Assembly (NCBI RefSeq): GCF_037039395.1
Contig: NZ_CP146244.1
Coordinates: forward strand, 1,116,001-1,180,000
Length of the DNA stretch: 64,000 nucleotides
Direction: 5' to 3'
DNA from: Agrobacterium vitis
Lineage (GTDB): Bacteria; Pseudomonadota; Alphaproteobacteria; Rhizobiales; Rhizobiaceae
How positions within the stretch are numbered: position 1 is the first letter of the stretch; each line of letters starts with the position of its first letter. This document shows, one piece after another, positions 6,873 through 16,698 of the stretch. Both the position numbers and the translations under genes were made by a program. A model generated the notes under the pieces. That model was not told where the DNA came from. It searched no databases and saw only the letters and a program-made list of their open reading frames with translations.

Positions 6873-9557
6873 TTACAGTGCGATACCAGCGCGGCGAGCG
6901 GCGCCGACTGCGGCGGTACGGGTACTGACCTTCAGCTTTGAGAAAATATTGCGCAGATGAAACTTGATCGTGTTATCGCTCAAGGCCAGTTTGCGGCCGA
7001 TTTCCTTATTGCTGAAACCTTGGCTGAGAAGCGCCATGACAGCAAGTTCCCTGTCTGTCAGCGCGGATGACGAGAGACCGAGAAGCGGCGTGGCTTCGCT
7101 TGTTTCCTGTACCGTTCGTCCTTCCGGCAACAGCGCTTGCAGCCGTTGACGCAGAACTGCCGACATAGGGCTTTCCTCGGCAATTGCCCTGAGTTCGCGC
7201 AGGAAATCGTCACCTTCAATCCAGATCATGGCGCGAAAATCTTCCATCGGAAAGGTCAGCAACAGATCTTCCAGCCGGGTTGCAACGATTTCCCGTTTTT
7301 CCTCGGCGATCAACAGACGCATGTCGAGAAGCGCCAGTTCCACGCTGCGAAGATCGTGGATTTTCGTTGGTTGCTGGCTGATCAGCATGGAAAGCGCTTG
7401 TCTGGCGCGTACAAGATCGCCGCGAACCAGATGGATGCGTGCCCAAAGCAAAGCTGGCGTCAATCCACGCAAATGGATCGCCAGATTATTATCCGGCACC
7501 GAAATGATTTCCTCCACACCGAAACCATGGGCCTTTGCGTAGCGGATCGCCTGCTCGACATCACCGCTTTCCAACAGGAGCAACACCCGGGCGCCGTCGA
7601 TCAACCGGATCAATCGATGAAAACCGCGCCGTTTGGCGGCTGAGCGTGTCCGGTCCGCCAGCGCATGGGCCGAGGTCATGTCGCCTGCGAGGCGGAAGAT
7701 TATCTGTTGGGCGGTAAAGCCAGCGGCCAGAAGATCGAACCAGGCATCGTGGCGCTCCAGATGCGGTAAGGCCCAGCACAGGCAAGGCCCGGCTGCCTCC
7801 AGGTCACCACGCATGACCAGCAGTTCGGCCTTCAGTACCTGTCCCAAGGCATCGAGATCGGTGCCCTTGCCAATGCAGGCCTGCACTTCATCGATCAGCT
7901 GTTGATAATATTCCTCAGCCCCGGAGCAATCGCCACTGAAAAAAGCAGCCTGGCCGATATGAGTGTAAAGATGTACCGCGCCGAAATCAGCACCGCCGTC
8001 ACGGAAGGTTTGAACCGCGAGATGGCCGTAATGTAGGGCTCGATCCATATCGCTGCGGTCAAGGAAATTATAAGACAGCATATTCAACACCATGGCGCGG
8101 TGTACGAGTTCGGTGCTGGCAATGTCTGTCAGATCGTTTTCCAGTGCTGCCAAGTCTTCAGCGCAGGCAGGGCGGTCGAAATACAGCCCCAGCAGGACAC
8201 GGACCACCCGGAGATCCCTGGTAAACGTGCCTGGAGCAGCCGTGTCGGCCCGCTCAGCAATGCCGAGATAATGATTGGCGGCATCAAGATGCCCGGCTTT
8301 GGCACTGACCACCGACAGGCCAAGCGTGGTCAGCGGAAAACAGGTGAGATCAATGGCCGAGACATTGGCCATGATGGAGTTGAACACGCTGGCACCGCCT
8401 CGGCTGGTCGTATAGACCCGCCGCCAGCCGCCGCTGGTCTCGACAATTTCAGCGGCCAGATTGGCATTGCCACTCATCAGCGCGTGGCGCACGGCAGCAT
8501 CGAAATCCCCGGTCGATTGGAACCAGCGCGCCGCCCGCTCCAAAACATCCTGAACTTGGTATCCACGTCGAGCGGCCTCTTCCTTCAGGAAGGCGTTGAA
8601 CACCGGGTGATAGCGAACCCAGCCTCCACCGCCTGCCAGCAGAGCAACCGGCAGGGCATGGTCTCCCAGCTTGCCAAGCAAATCGGCGCTATGGGCATCG
8701 CCGAAGACGGCCTCGACCAGATCGCGGTTGACGGTGGGGAAAGGTGCGGTCTTTAACAGCAGTTCCTGCACATCTTCCGGCAGATTGGCAAACACCTGCT
8801 CCGACAAATAGCTGCCCATTTCGGCATTGCCGCCGTCGAAGGTGGTGAACAACGCGCCGCCATCGACATTTTCGGCAATCAGCAGCCGGATCATCTGCAA
8901 GGCAACCGCCCAGCCCTCCGTCCTTTTGTTGAGCCCTGCCACTTGTTCCCGGCTCAAGCTGGCCGTCTGTCCGGCAAAAAACTCCTCGGCTTCCTGGTCG
9001 GAAAACCCCAGTTCGGCAATATTGACCTGGCGGAATTCGCCTTTCAACCGCAGGGCCGATACCGGAAAGCGCGGTGGGGTGCGCGAAATCAGCACCAGTT
9101 TCAGGTGGTTCAGCGTCTGGTCGCCCAACAGGCGCGCGACGATTGCCTCGGTCGCATCGGTCTGGGCGAAGTGATAATCATCCAGAAACAGGATGACCGG
9201 CTCGGTGATCTTGCGCAACCGCGTGGATAGCAAGGCCAGAAGCGAGGCGACGGTCATGCTGGAATCGATGCCGGTGCCTTCTTCCAGCCGCAGGGCATTG
9301 ACGGCTTCCAGCAGCAGCAGCAGGAACTGTGTCTGGTCGCTATATTCCTGATCCAGTGCGAGCCAGGACAGGCTGCGCCCTTCCGCGCGCAGGGTATCGA
9401 ACCATTGCGCGGCCAGGGATGTCTTGCCATAGCCAGCCGGCGCAATGATGGTGGTCACCCGTTTCAATCCGCCAGCGGAAAGATGCGACAGGATTGCCCT
9501 GCGCTTGATTGCGCTCTGGGTGCTGATCGGGGGCTGAAATCGCAAAGTGAAGTTCAT
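6873..9557 (-). CDS. MalT-like LuxR-family regulator (STAND ATPase, LAL type)
   Basis: A large cytoplasmic transcriptional regulator of 894 residues. The N-terminus has a Walker A loop APAGYGKTSLAAQW near residue 40 and a Walker B-like VILFLDDYH near 120, the signature of MalT-type STAND ATPases. The middle ~400 residues are helical TPR-like repeats, the usual inducer-sensing part. The C-terminus is a LuxR helix-turn-helix (LTDRELAVMALLSQGFSNKE, then DNTIKFHLRNIFSKL). Such proteins oligomerise on ATP and inducer binding and activate transcription; the inducer is unknown. The nearest potential target is the divergently unlinked phosphopantetheinyl transferase gene behind it on the same strand. 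Confidence 0.9.
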   Translation of the reverse strand: MNFTLRFQPPISTQSAIKRRAILSHLSAGGLKRVTTIIAPAGYGKTSLAAQWFDTLRAEGRSLSWLALDQEYSDQTQFLLLLLEAVNALRLEEGTGIDSSMTVASLLALLSTRLRKITEPVILFLDDYHFAQTDATEAIVARLLGDQTLNHLKLVLISRTPPRFPVSALRLKGEFRQVNIAELGFSDQEAEEFFAGQTASLSREQVAGLNKRTEGWAVALQMIRLLIAENVDGGALFTTFDGGNAEMGSYLSEQVFANLPEDVQELLLKTAPFPTVNRDLVEAVFGDAHSADLLGKLGDHALPVALLAGGGGWVRYHPVFNAFLKEEAARRGYQVQDVLERAARWFQSTGDFDAAVRHALMSGNANLAAEIVETSGGWRRVYTTSRGGASVFNSIMANVSAIDLTCFPLTTLGLSVVSAKAGHLDAANHYLGIAERADTAAPGTFTRDLRVVRVLLGLYFDRPACAEDLAALENDLTDIASTELVHRAMVLNMLSYNFLDRSDMDRALHYGHLAVQTFRDGGADFGAVHLYTHIGQAAFFSGDCSGAEEYYQQLIDEVQACIGKGTDLDALGQVLKAELLVMRGDLEAAGPCLCWALPHLERHDAWFDLLAAGFTAQQIIFRLAGDMTSAHALADRTRSAAKRRGFHRLIRLIDGARVLLLLESGDVEQAIRYAKAHGFGVEEIISVPDNNLAIHLRGLTPALLWARIHLVRGDLVRARQALSMLISQQPTKIHDLRSVELALLDMRLLIAEEKREIVATRLEDLLLTFPMEDFRAMIWIEGDDFLRELRAIAEESPMSAVLRQRLQALLPEGRTVQETSEATPLLGLSSSALTDRELAVMALLSQGFSNKEIGRKLALSDNTIKFHLRNIFSKLKVSTRTAAVGAARRAGIAL

Positions 9558-9603
9558 GAAGAAAACGTGCTATGTCGCATCCGCTTTGGCAAGCCTGTTC
9601 TGA

Positions 9604-9621
9604 TGTAATCGAAAGATTACA
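9604..9621. promoter_or_regulatory. Inverted repeat upstream of the MalT-like gene
   Basis: A perfect 7-bp inverted repeat, TGTAATC-GAAA-GATTACA, starts 46 bases upstream of the regulator's start codon in an AT-rich stretch. Position and symmetry suit an operator, perhaps autoregulatory. No factor can be named. Confidence 0.4.
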
Positions 9622-9698
9622 AACATATCAACCGGTAAAAAAATATATTAACCAAGCAAAACCCATGTAATTTTTAGGGTATTATTGCAAAAGCTAAA

Positions 9699-10434
9699 TT
9701 AAAACACGGCCTCATCTTTCGCAAGGCTGATGCCGGTATGAACCAGACCCGGCGTCAGGCAAAAGCGTCCTTCGATCACTGTTCCCGCCGGAAATTCCAC
9801 ATGGAGGCGTGACAGCAATTCGGCGGTAAACAGACCATCCCGATCCGGATCGATCCGGATCAGCGCGTCTTCGAACCAGAACATTTTTCCAACCAAAGGA
9901 TAAAGACATTTGAACAGGCTCTCCTTGGCGGAGAATACCAAGGTGGTATGAAGTTCCGGCAAAAAAGAGACTGCTGGCCCCAAACCGGTCTTCCGGTCCG
10001 CAGATCCGCTCCCGGACATTGCCCATGACCTGCGCTGTCATGACCTGTTCTGTGTCCATGCCAAGGCTGCGAAAGCGGGCCGCATCGGCAACGGCTGCCG
10101 CAGCAAACCCGTTTGTATGGGTAATCGAGCCGACCAGCCCTGGCGGCCATAAAGGCTCGCCACGCGGTCCTGCTGTAACGGGCGCCGCAGGCTGGCCCGT
10201 CTGCGCCGCAATCGCCTCCATGGCGCAGAACCGTCCGCCCACATATTCAGCCTTGCGCTTGGCGACCGCTTTTCCCATGCTGTCCGGCAAAGGCACGCCT
10301 AGATCGGCGGCCGCTTCCGGCGTAAAATCATCATGGCGGAAGCGAACGGCGCGATGAGAGATGAAGGCCTCAAAAAGCGGAGGCACGGGGCATGAGGAAT
10401 ATATTTCAACCTGATTATTGGCCTGCTGGCTCAT
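9699..10434 (-). pseudogene. 4'-phosphopantetheinyl transferase (EntD type), frameshifted
   Basis: This family transfers phosphopantetheine from CoA to carrier proteins of siderophore, polyketide or fatty-acid-like synthases. The first frame (from the start at 10434) gives the N-terminal part with ITHTNGFAAA and the metal-binding LGMDTE segment, up to GPEDRFGASS. The matching C-terminal part, with LVFSAKESLFKCLYPLV and MFWFEDALIRI, continues in the next frame to the stop at 9699. The switch needs one base fewer and falls near the six-A run at 9961-9966. Apart from this, both halves look intact, so recent inactivation or a sequencing error in the homopolymer are both possible. Confidence 0.85.
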
Positions 10435-10497
10435 GAAAAACCCTTGAATAATTCTTGAATTGAAAGAGATACCGACCGAACCACCGGAAAGCTTCGC

Positions 10498-11103
10498 TCA
10501 CAACGGCTGTTGCAGCAAAAACTCTTCGGCTTCTTCGCGCGACATGGCAAGCACGCGTTGCGCCAGATCGAAGCTAAATCCATTGCGTGCCATGCCCGCC
10601 ATTTCCTTCATTCTCTGCCGTTCATCGCCATCGCTGCGGCGAAAGGGGCCATAGCCGCGTTTTCGGGCAAAGCGAATGGCGGCGGGCAGATCGTCCATAT
10701 CCTCCAGCGCCGCCTGCACCACCTCTTTCTCGATACCCTTGCGCGCCAAAGCCTGGGCGATAGCACGTCTGGATTTGCCGCTGCGCGCTGCTGATTGCGA
10801 TTTGATCTGCGCATAGGCATCATCGTCCAGCGCCAGCATCTGGCGGCCAAATCGCACAGCTTCTGCTGCCAGCGCATCCACCGTCTCGGGCTCGATGCCC
10901 TCATATTTCTGTCGTGCCTTGCGGGAGACGGCATCGCGCAATTCCCGCTCGCTCATCATTCGGCGGCCAAGGCGATAGGCGGCAGAATTGCGCGCCCAGG
11001 CCAGCATCCGCGGTTTCGGCTGCAAAGGGTCCGGTTGCGCCTCGCTGTCGAACAGGATGTGTGCCTCGCCTGTCATGTCGCTCGTCGTTCCAATGCTGGC
11101 CAT
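10498..11103 (-). CDS. recX: Regulatory protein RecX
   Basis: Binds RecA filaments and modulates recombination and the SOS response. The 201-residue protein has the three-helix repeats of the RecX family: AAYRLGRRMMSERELRDAV, a middle repeat ending SRRAIAQALARKGIEKEVV, and DLPAAIRFARKRGYGPF followed by KEMAGMARNGFSFDLAQRVL. It is about 60 bases upstream of the frameshifted phosphopantetheinyl transferase on the same strand; recA is not in the window. Confidence 0.9.
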   Translation of the reverse strand: MASIGTTSDMTGEAHILFDSEAQPDPLQPKPRMLAWARNSAAYRLGRRMMSERELRDAVSRKARQKYEGIEPETVDALAAEAVRFGRQMLALDDDAYAQIKSQSAARSGKSRRAIAQALARKGIEKEVVQAALEDMDDLPAAIRFARKRGYGPFRRSDGDERQRMKEMAGMARNGFSFDLAQRVLAMSREEAEEFLLQQPL

Positions 11104-11201
11104 GCCTCTATTGTTCGTCTGATGTTGGACGCTATATCACTTTGTCATGGAAGACGACAGGACCGCCGAGAGCGTGTCCTCAAGCCAATGTGAACTCTGA
11201 A

Positions 11202-12239
11202 ATGAAAGACATCATGACACCTCAAAAGAACCTTCAAATTCAGCTTGCATCCCGTCCAACCGGCGCTCCCGCCACCGATAATTTTCGGCTGGAAACGGGC
11301 TCCGTCGGCGAGCCCGCAGACGGCGAGGTCCTGCTGCAAATCCTCTATCTGTCTCTCGATCCCTATATGCGCGGACGCATGAGCGCTGCAAAATCCTATG
11401 CCAAGCCGGTAGAGATTGGCGCCGTGATGGAAGGCGGCACAGTCGCCCGCGTGATCCGCTCGAGACATGGCGATTTTCACGAGGGTGATATCGTTCTCTC
11501 CCATTCCGGCTGGCAAAGCTATGCGATTGCCAAGGGTGAGGCATTGCGCAAGATCGATCCGTCCGTGGCGCCAATCAGCACTGCGCTCGGCGTGCTGGGC
11601 ATGCCGGGCTTTACCGCCTATGCGGGATTGCTGACCATCGGCAAGCCAAAGCCTGGCGAGACGGTGGTGGTGGCCGCCGCCAGCGGCGCGGTCGGCTCTG
11701 CCGTCGGCCAGATCGCCCGTCTCAAAGGTGCGCGCGCTGTCGGCATTGCCGGTGGTGCAGACAAATGCGCTTTTATCAAAAACGAACTCGGTTTCGACGC
11801 GGTTGTCGATCACCGTTCGCCTGATTTTGCCCGGGAACTCGCACAGGCTTGCCCTGATGGTATCGACGTTTATTTCGAAAATGTCGGTGGTGATGTTTGG
11901 AACGCGGTGTTTCCGCTGCTCAATAATTTTGCGCGTGTGCCGGTCTGTGGGCTGATCGCTCAGTATAACCAGTCCGTGGAAGATGCGCCCGGCCCGGACC
12001 GCCTGCCGATGACCATGCGCGATATACTGACCAAAAGCCTGACCGTGCGTGGCTTTATCCAACGCGAATTTGCCGATCAATTTCCGCAATTCCAGCGTGA
12101 GGCGGCAGGCTGGATCGCCGATGGATCGCTGCGCTACCAGGAGGACATTGTCGATGGGCTGGAAAACGCCCCTCAAGCCTTTATCGGTCTGTTGGAAGGC
12201 AAGAATTTCGGCAAATTGCTGGTGCGCGTTTCAGAGTAG
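11202..12239 (+). CDS. NADP-dependent oxidoreductase (MDR family, CurA/LTB4DH-like)
   Basis: A cytoplasmic zinc-independent medium-chain reductase of about 345 residues that typically reduces enones or related carbonyls with NADPH. Hallmarks are SLDPYMRGRMS near residue 50, GMPGFTAYAGLL near 125, the nucleotide-binding AAASGAVGSAVGQIARLKGA near 150, and VYFENVGGDVW. ATGs at 11202 and 11214 are both possible starts; neither has a strong ribosome site. It converges on the GNAT gene with a 10-base gap. Confidence 0.88.
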   Translation: MKDIMTPQKNLQIQLASRPTGAPATDNFRLETGSVGEPADGEVLLQILYLSLDPYMRGRMSAAKSYAKPVEIGAVMEGGTVARVIRSRHGDFHEGDIVLSHSGWQSYAIAKGEALRKIDPSVAPISTALGVLGMPGFTAYAGLLTIGKPKPGETVVVAAASGAVGSAVGQIARLKGARAVGIAGGADKCAFIKNELGFDAVVDHRSPDFARELAQACPDGIDVYFENVGGDVWNAVFPLLNNFARVPVCGLIAQYNQSVEDAPGPDRLPMTMRDILTKSLTVRGFIQREFADQFPQFQREAAGWIADGSLRYQEDIVDGLENAPQAFIGLLEGKNFGKLLVRVSE

Positions 12240-12249
12240 TATCACACGG

Positions 12250-12732
12250 TCAGCATCCGGCGGCAAACTCCGCAAGCTTGTCGCCGGAAAGCCGGTAGCG
12301 AATCCATTCGGTCTGTGGCGCTGCGCCAATAGCGTCATAGACCCGGATGGCTGGCTCGTTCCAATCCAGCACGCTCCATTCGAACCGGCCACAGCCGGTA
12401 TCCACGGCAAGCTTTGCCAGATAGCGCAGCATAGCCCGCCCGGCACCGCCGCCGCGATGGGCTGGGTCGATGTAGAGATCTTCGAGATAGAGCCCCTTGC
12501 GGGCCTGCCAGGTCGAGTAATTATAAAACCAGATCGCGTGACCAACAGGGTTCCCCTGCTTTTCCAAGACTACGGCAAACGCAATGGCTCCGTCACCAAA
12601 CAACGATTGGTGCAGGCTTTCGACGGTTGCCTTTACCTCATGCTCGGCTTTTTCGAAAATCGCCAGATCGGTGATGAAGCGAAGGATAACCGGCACGTCA
12701 TCGGGACGCGCCTTGCGGATGGAGAAATCCAT
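12250..12732 (-). CDS. GNAT family N-acetyltransferase (diamine acetyltransferase-like)
   Basis: A 160-residue acetyl-CoA-dependent transferase. It contains the N-terminal IRKARPDDVPVILRFI, the strand LYLEDLYIDPAHRGGGAG with the acetyl-CoA loop (R-G-G-G-A-G), and the C-terminal VLDWNEPAIRVYDAIGA. The YLEDLYIDPAHRG segment and overall length resemble spermidine/spermine and thialysine acetyltransferases. Substrate is inferred only from this resemblance. Confidence 0.82.
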   Translation of the reverse strand: MDFSIRKARPDDVPVILRFITDLAIFEKAEHEVKATVESLHQSLFGDGAIAFAVVLEKQGNPVGHAIWFYNYSTWQARKGLYLEDLYIDPAHRGGGAGRAMLRYLAKLAVDTGCGRFEWSVLDWNEPAIRVYDAIGAAPQTEWIRYRLSGDKLAEFAAGC

Positions 12733-12750
12733 GCAGAAACCTCAAAAGAA

Positions 12751-12774
12751 AAGCAGGCCGTTTCGGGCCTGCTT
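12751..12774 (-). terminator. Rho-independent terminator of the lipoprotein gene
   Basis: A perfect 9-bp stem AAGCAGGCC/GGCCTGCTT with a 6-base loop. Read on the minus strand it is followed by TTTTCTTTT, so it ends transcription coming from the lipoprotein gene and insulates the GNAT gene. Confidence 0.8.
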
Positions 12775-12815
12775 GATATGTCGCTGAAAACACAAAGTCT
12801 TGGAGACACCAGAGC

Positions 12816-13424
12816 TTATTGGAAAGGCATCCACCAGGATTTGTTGGAATTGGACATTTCCGCTTCCTTCTGGCGACGCTTTTCTTTCTTGGCTTCCGGC
12901 TCGCCCAGATCGTCCAGCTTGGCCTGATCGACTTCGCGGTAGGAGGCCGGCGGATCGGATAGAACCCGGCGCTGGTCGATATAGGCGCCCTTCTGAAGCT
13001 TGCGGGCGTCGCGGAAGGCCTGCCATTTCTGGGTTTCTGTCATCGTGCCATTGGTGCCGTTGCCTTCGAGAAGCGGCGAACGATAGCTCTGGTTGCCACG
13101 GTTGGCATCGGCCTCGGCCACAAGCCGTGTGCGGGTGTCCTCAGGGCTTTCGACCCAATCGGGATTATCCTTGCTGGCCAGGGATTCCTGCGGCTGTACC
13201 AGCTGCGCGGTTTCACCCTTGGGCGGCAGGACGAGGTCCGGGCGCGGGTTATACGCTGTATTTGTCGTCTTCTTCTTGCTGCCAATAGAAGCGGCCGAGC
13301 CGACATCGTCCACCAATTGTTCCATAGACGTCTTATCGGTGCCATAGGTTGGGGAGCTGGTGCAGCTGCTCAAGGCAGAGCAGGCAGCAAACATGCCAAC
13401 AAGAACCATCCGTGCCTTAACCAT
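12816..13424 (-). CDS. Putative lipoprotein of unknown function
   Basis: A 202-residue protein. From the ATG at 13424 it begins MVKARMVLVGMFAACSALSSC, a lipoprotein signal peptide with a lipobox ending in Cys near residue 21; the longer frame upstream lacks such a signal. The rest is polar and probably disordered, rich in Lys, Glu and Asn, with GSKKKTTNT and a basic region EAKKEKRRQKEAEM near the C-terminus. No enzymatic motif. It follows ileS on the same strand after a terminator-like hairpin. Confidence 0.75.
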   Translation of the reverse strand: MVKARMVLVGMFAACSALSSCTSSPTYGTDKTSMEQLVDDVGSAASIGSKKKTTNTAYNPRPDLVLPPKGETAQLVQPQESLASKDNPDWVESPEDTRTRLVAEADANRGNQSYRSPLLEGNGTNGTMTETQKWQAFRDARKLQKGAYIDQRRVLSDPPASYREVDQAKLDDLGEPEAKKEKRRQKEAEMSNSNKSWWMPFQ

Positions 13425-13680
13425 CAATACCTTCCAGCCTTTTTCATGTCCCGGATCCAAAGCTCCGTCAGTCGCAACGAATATCGCTCCATCCAGCCTC
13501 ATGCTGAACCGACGGATATCCGCACCGCTGTCGCGTATGGCTTCAGATCGGAACCTCCCGCGCGCTTTATACAGCAAGCTCAAGAGAACATCAAATCGAC
13601 CATACCAGCACCGCCCCGAATAGTTATCGAGCGGCATCTTTCCGCCTGATAGAAAATTCCGGCCAATTTCAGGCAGCTTC

Positions 13681-13716
13681 TACCGGATGATCCTAAAAAG
13701 CGCAAATCATCCGGTA
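13681..13716 (-). terminator. Hairpin downstream of ileS
   Basis: A perfect 11-bp stem TACCGGATGAT/ATCATCCGGTA around a 14-base loop that includes an A/T run. It lies 13 bases after the ileS stop codon on the minus strand, where a terminator or 3'-end stabilising structure is expected. Confidence 0.65.
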
Positions 13717-13728
13717 AATATTCATCTG

Positions 13729-16698
13729 TCAGCCAAGTGTCAGTTCGCGCAAGGCTGCCGCATCCCGTGCCGAAACATCGGGATAGTCGGGGTCGGAACC
13801 AACATCGTCGGTGATCCGCCACGAGCGGGCGCATTTACGGCCCTCCGCCAGTTTCGGTTCAACTGAGACCGCACCCACATCCGACAACCGGAAGGCCTCG
13901 GACGGACCTTCGCCCTTGACCACCGAAATGGCCGAGGTGATGCAGATTTCGGCGAAATCCTGACCCTCAAGGGCGGCCAGCAGTTCGGCATCGGCAATAT
14001 GCACGACGGGAGCCGCTTCAAGCGAGGAGCCGATGCGCTTGTCCTTGCGCTCCACTTCCAGCGCGCCGGTGACGACGCTGCGCACCTTGCGGATCTTTGC
14101 CCATTTGCCGTCGAGCGGCTGGTTCAGCCACTGCGCCGGAATCGGCGGGAACTGTTCCAGATGCACGGAGACCGCGTCCGGGCTGCGCGACAGCCAGGCT
14201 TCCTCTGTCGTGAAGGGCAGCATCGGCGCCAGCCACAGCACCATGCAATCGAACAGCTTGCGGATCACGAACAGCGACGCACGGCGGCGCGGCGAAGACG
14301 GCGCGTCGCAATAGAGCGCATCCTTGCGGATATCAAAGTAGAAGGCCGACAGCTCGACATTGGCAAAATCGGTCAGCGCCCGGGTGATCTTCTTGAACTC
14401 GAAAGCATCGTAGCTGTCGCGCACCAGCTGATCCAGCTCGGCCAGCCGATGCAGCATCAGCTTTTCCAGCTCCGGCAGCGCGTCATAGGCAATGTCTTCG
14501 CCATGGTCATGCGCCAGCGTGCCGAGCATCCAGCGAACTGTATTGCGGATCTTGCGGTAGGCATCCACATTGGTCTGGATGATGGTTTTGCCCAGACGCT
14601 GATCTTCCCAATAATCGGTGTTCATCACCCACAGGCGCAGGATATCGGCACCGGACTGGGCCATAACATCCTGAGGCGAAATGGTATTGCCGATGGATTT
14701 TGACATCTTGCGACCATCTTCCGCCATGGTGAAACCATGGGTGATGACAGCGTTGTAAGGCGCGCGGCCACGGGTGGCGCAGGATTCCAACAGTGACGAG
14801 TGGAACCAGCCGCGATGCTGATCCGAGCCTTCGAGATAGACATCGGCAGGCCATTTCAGGTCCGGGCGATCTTCCAGCGTAAACGTGTGGGTGCAGCCCG
14901 AATCGAACCACACATCGAGAATATCGCGCACCTGCGTCCAACGCTCTTGGTTCGGCACGCCTTCAAGGAAGCGCTCCTTGGCACCGTCAGCAAACCATGC
15001 ATCCGCACCTTCAACCTCAAAGGCTTCGAGAATGCGGGCATTGACGGTTTCGTCTTGCAGAACTTCGCCTGCCTCATCGGCAAACACGCAGATGGGAACG
15101 CCCCATGCGCGCTGGCGCGACAGTACCCAATCCGGGCGGCCTTCGATCATCGCCCGCAAGCGATTCTGGCCTGCGGCAGGCACGAAACGGGTGTCATCAA
15201 TGGCACCAAGAGCACGCGAACGCAGCGTCGTACCGTCACCCAGTTCCTTGTCCATATAGACAAACCATTGCGGCGTGTTGCGGAAGATCACGGGCTTTTT
15301 GGAGCGCCAGCTATGCGGATAGTCATGCTTGATCCGGCCACGGGCAAACAGATTGTTGGCAGCAATCAAGGCCTTGATGACGCGCTCGTTGGCATCGCCC
15401 TTCTTTCCGTTGTCGTCCATCACGCGGGCAGCGCCGCCTTCAGCCGAGGGGCCAAAGCCGGGTGCGTCTTCGGTGTAGAAGCCAGCGTCATCGACGGTGA
15501 AGGGGATTTTGGACGAAATGCCACGGGCTTCCAAGGAGCGGGCAGCCGACATCCATGCGTCAAAGTCTTCACGACCGTGGCTGGGGGCAGTGTGGACGAA
15601 GCCTGTACCGGCATCATCGGTGACGTGATCACCGTCGATGAGGGGAACTTTGAAATCGTAGCCGAGAGCGGCGAGTGGATGGGCGCACGTCAATTGAGCG
15701 AGCGTTTCACCATTAATAGTGTCAATACGCTCGAGCACTAACTTTGCCTTAGCGGCAGATTCACCAGCCAATCGGTCAGCGAAAATTAAACGCTCTCCGG
15801 GCTGCGGGCCAAACTCATTTACCGCTTCAGTGACTTTATAGAGGCCATATGTAACCTTCGAAGAGAAGGAAATAGCGCGATTACCGGGAATGGTCCAAGG
15901 CGTAGTCGTCCAGATCACGACTGAGGCACCATTGAGCAGCGACTGTTCAAAGCTAACCTGCAAGCCTGCATCAAGTGACGTTTTTGTGTTATCACGCCAT
16001 ATACTATTTCCAGAATATTCCACCACCGGAAACTTCACCCAGATCGTATCACTTTCAACCTCGTGATACTCCACCTCGGCCTCGGCCAAGGCGGTGCGTT
16101 CCACCACCGACCACATGATTGGCTTGGAGCCGCGATAGAGCTGGCCGCTCTTGGCGATTTTCAGCAGTTCTCCGGCGATCCGCGCCTCGGCGTGGAAATT
16201 CATGGTCGTGTAGGGATTGTCGAAATCGCCTTCGATGCCCAACCGCTTGAAGTCTTCGGACTGGACCTTGATCCAGCCAGCGGCGAAATCCCGGCATTCC
16301 TGACGGAATTCGTTGATCGGAACCTCGTTCTTGTCCTTGCCTTTTTCGCGGTATTTTTCCTCGATCTTCCATTCGATCGGCAGGCCGTGGCAGTCCCAGC
16401 CAGGGACATAATTGGCATCATAGCCGCGCATCTGGAAGGAGCGGGTGATGACGTCCTTGAGGATCTTGTTCAGCGCGTGGCCGATATGGATATTGCCGTT
16501 GGCATAGGGAGGGCCATCGTGCAGCACGAATTTTTCGCGGCCAGCGGCGGAAGCGCGCAGCTTTTTATAAAGCCCCATCTGCTGCCAGCGCTCGACGATT
16601 TTCGGTTCTTTGTCCGGCAATCCGGCCCGCATTGGAAAATCCGTCTGCGGCAGCGCAAGCGTTGCGGAATAGTCTTTTTTATCAGCGGTATCGGTCAT
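13729..16698 (-). CDS. ileS: Isoleucyl-tRNA synthetase
   Basis: Charges tRNA-Ile and edits mischarged valine in the cytoplasm. The 989-residue class I enzyme has the HIGH motif in [14 protein letters not shown] near residue 72 and KMSKS in [10 protein letters not shown]. The editing domain carries [13 protein letters not shown] and [17 protein letters not shown]. The C-terminal anticodon-binding region is complete and ends in AALRELTLG. An AT-richer patch inside the editing domain (about 15700-16030) has codon use unlike the rest of the gene. The usual downstream neighbour lspA is not present here. Confidence 0.97.
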   Translation of the reverse strand: MTDTADKKDYSATLALPQTDFPMRAGLPDKEPKIVERWQQMGLYKKLRASAAGREKFVLHDGPPYANGNIHIGHALNKILKDVITRSFQMRGYDANYVPGWDCHGLPIEWKIEEKYREKGKDKNEVPINEFRQECRDFAAGWIKVQSEDFKRLGIEGDFDNPYTTMNFHAEARIAGELLKIAKSGQLYRGSKPIMWSVVERTALAEAEVEYHEVESDTIWVKFPVVEYSGNSIWRDNTKTSLDAGLQVSFEQSLLNGASVVIWTTTPWTIPGNRAISFSSKVTYGLYKVTEAVNEFGPQPGERLIFADRLAGESAAKAKLVLERIDTINGETLAQLTCAHPLAALGYDFKVPLIDGDHVTDDAGTGFVHTAPSHGREDFDAWMSAARSLEARGISSKIPFTVDDAGFYTEDAPGFGPSAEGGAARVMDDNGKKGDANERVIKALIAANNLFARGRIKHDYPHSWRSKKPVIFRNTPQWFVYMDKELGDGTTLRSRALGAIDDTRFVPAAGQNRLRAMIEGRPDWVLSRQRAWGVPICVFADEAGEVLQDETVNARILEAFEVEGADAWFADGAKERFLEGVPNQERWTQVRDILDVWFDSGCTHTFTLEDRPDLKWPADVYLEGSDQHRGWFHSSLLESCATRGRAPYNAVITHGFTMAEDGRKMSKSIGNTISPQDVMAQSGADILRLWVMNTDYWEDQRLGKTIIQTNVDAYRKIRNTVRWMLGTLAHDHGEDIAYDALPELEKLMLHRLAELDQLVRDSYDAFEFKKITRALTDFANVELSAFYFDIRKDALYCDAPSSPRRRASLFVIRKLFDCMVLWLAPMLPFTTEEAWLSRSPDAVSVHLEQFPPIPAQWLNQPLDGKWAKIRKVRSVVTGALEVERKDKRIGSSLEAAPVVHIADAELLAALEGQDFAEICITSAISVVKGEGPSEAFRLSDVGAVSVEPKLAEGRKCARSWRITDDVGSDPDYPDVSARDAAALRELTLG

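Noticed and set aside
11145..12176. A 343-codon minus-strand frame opposite the NADP-dependent oxidoreductase
   Set aside because: Shadow of a gene with full family motifs; no motif of its own.
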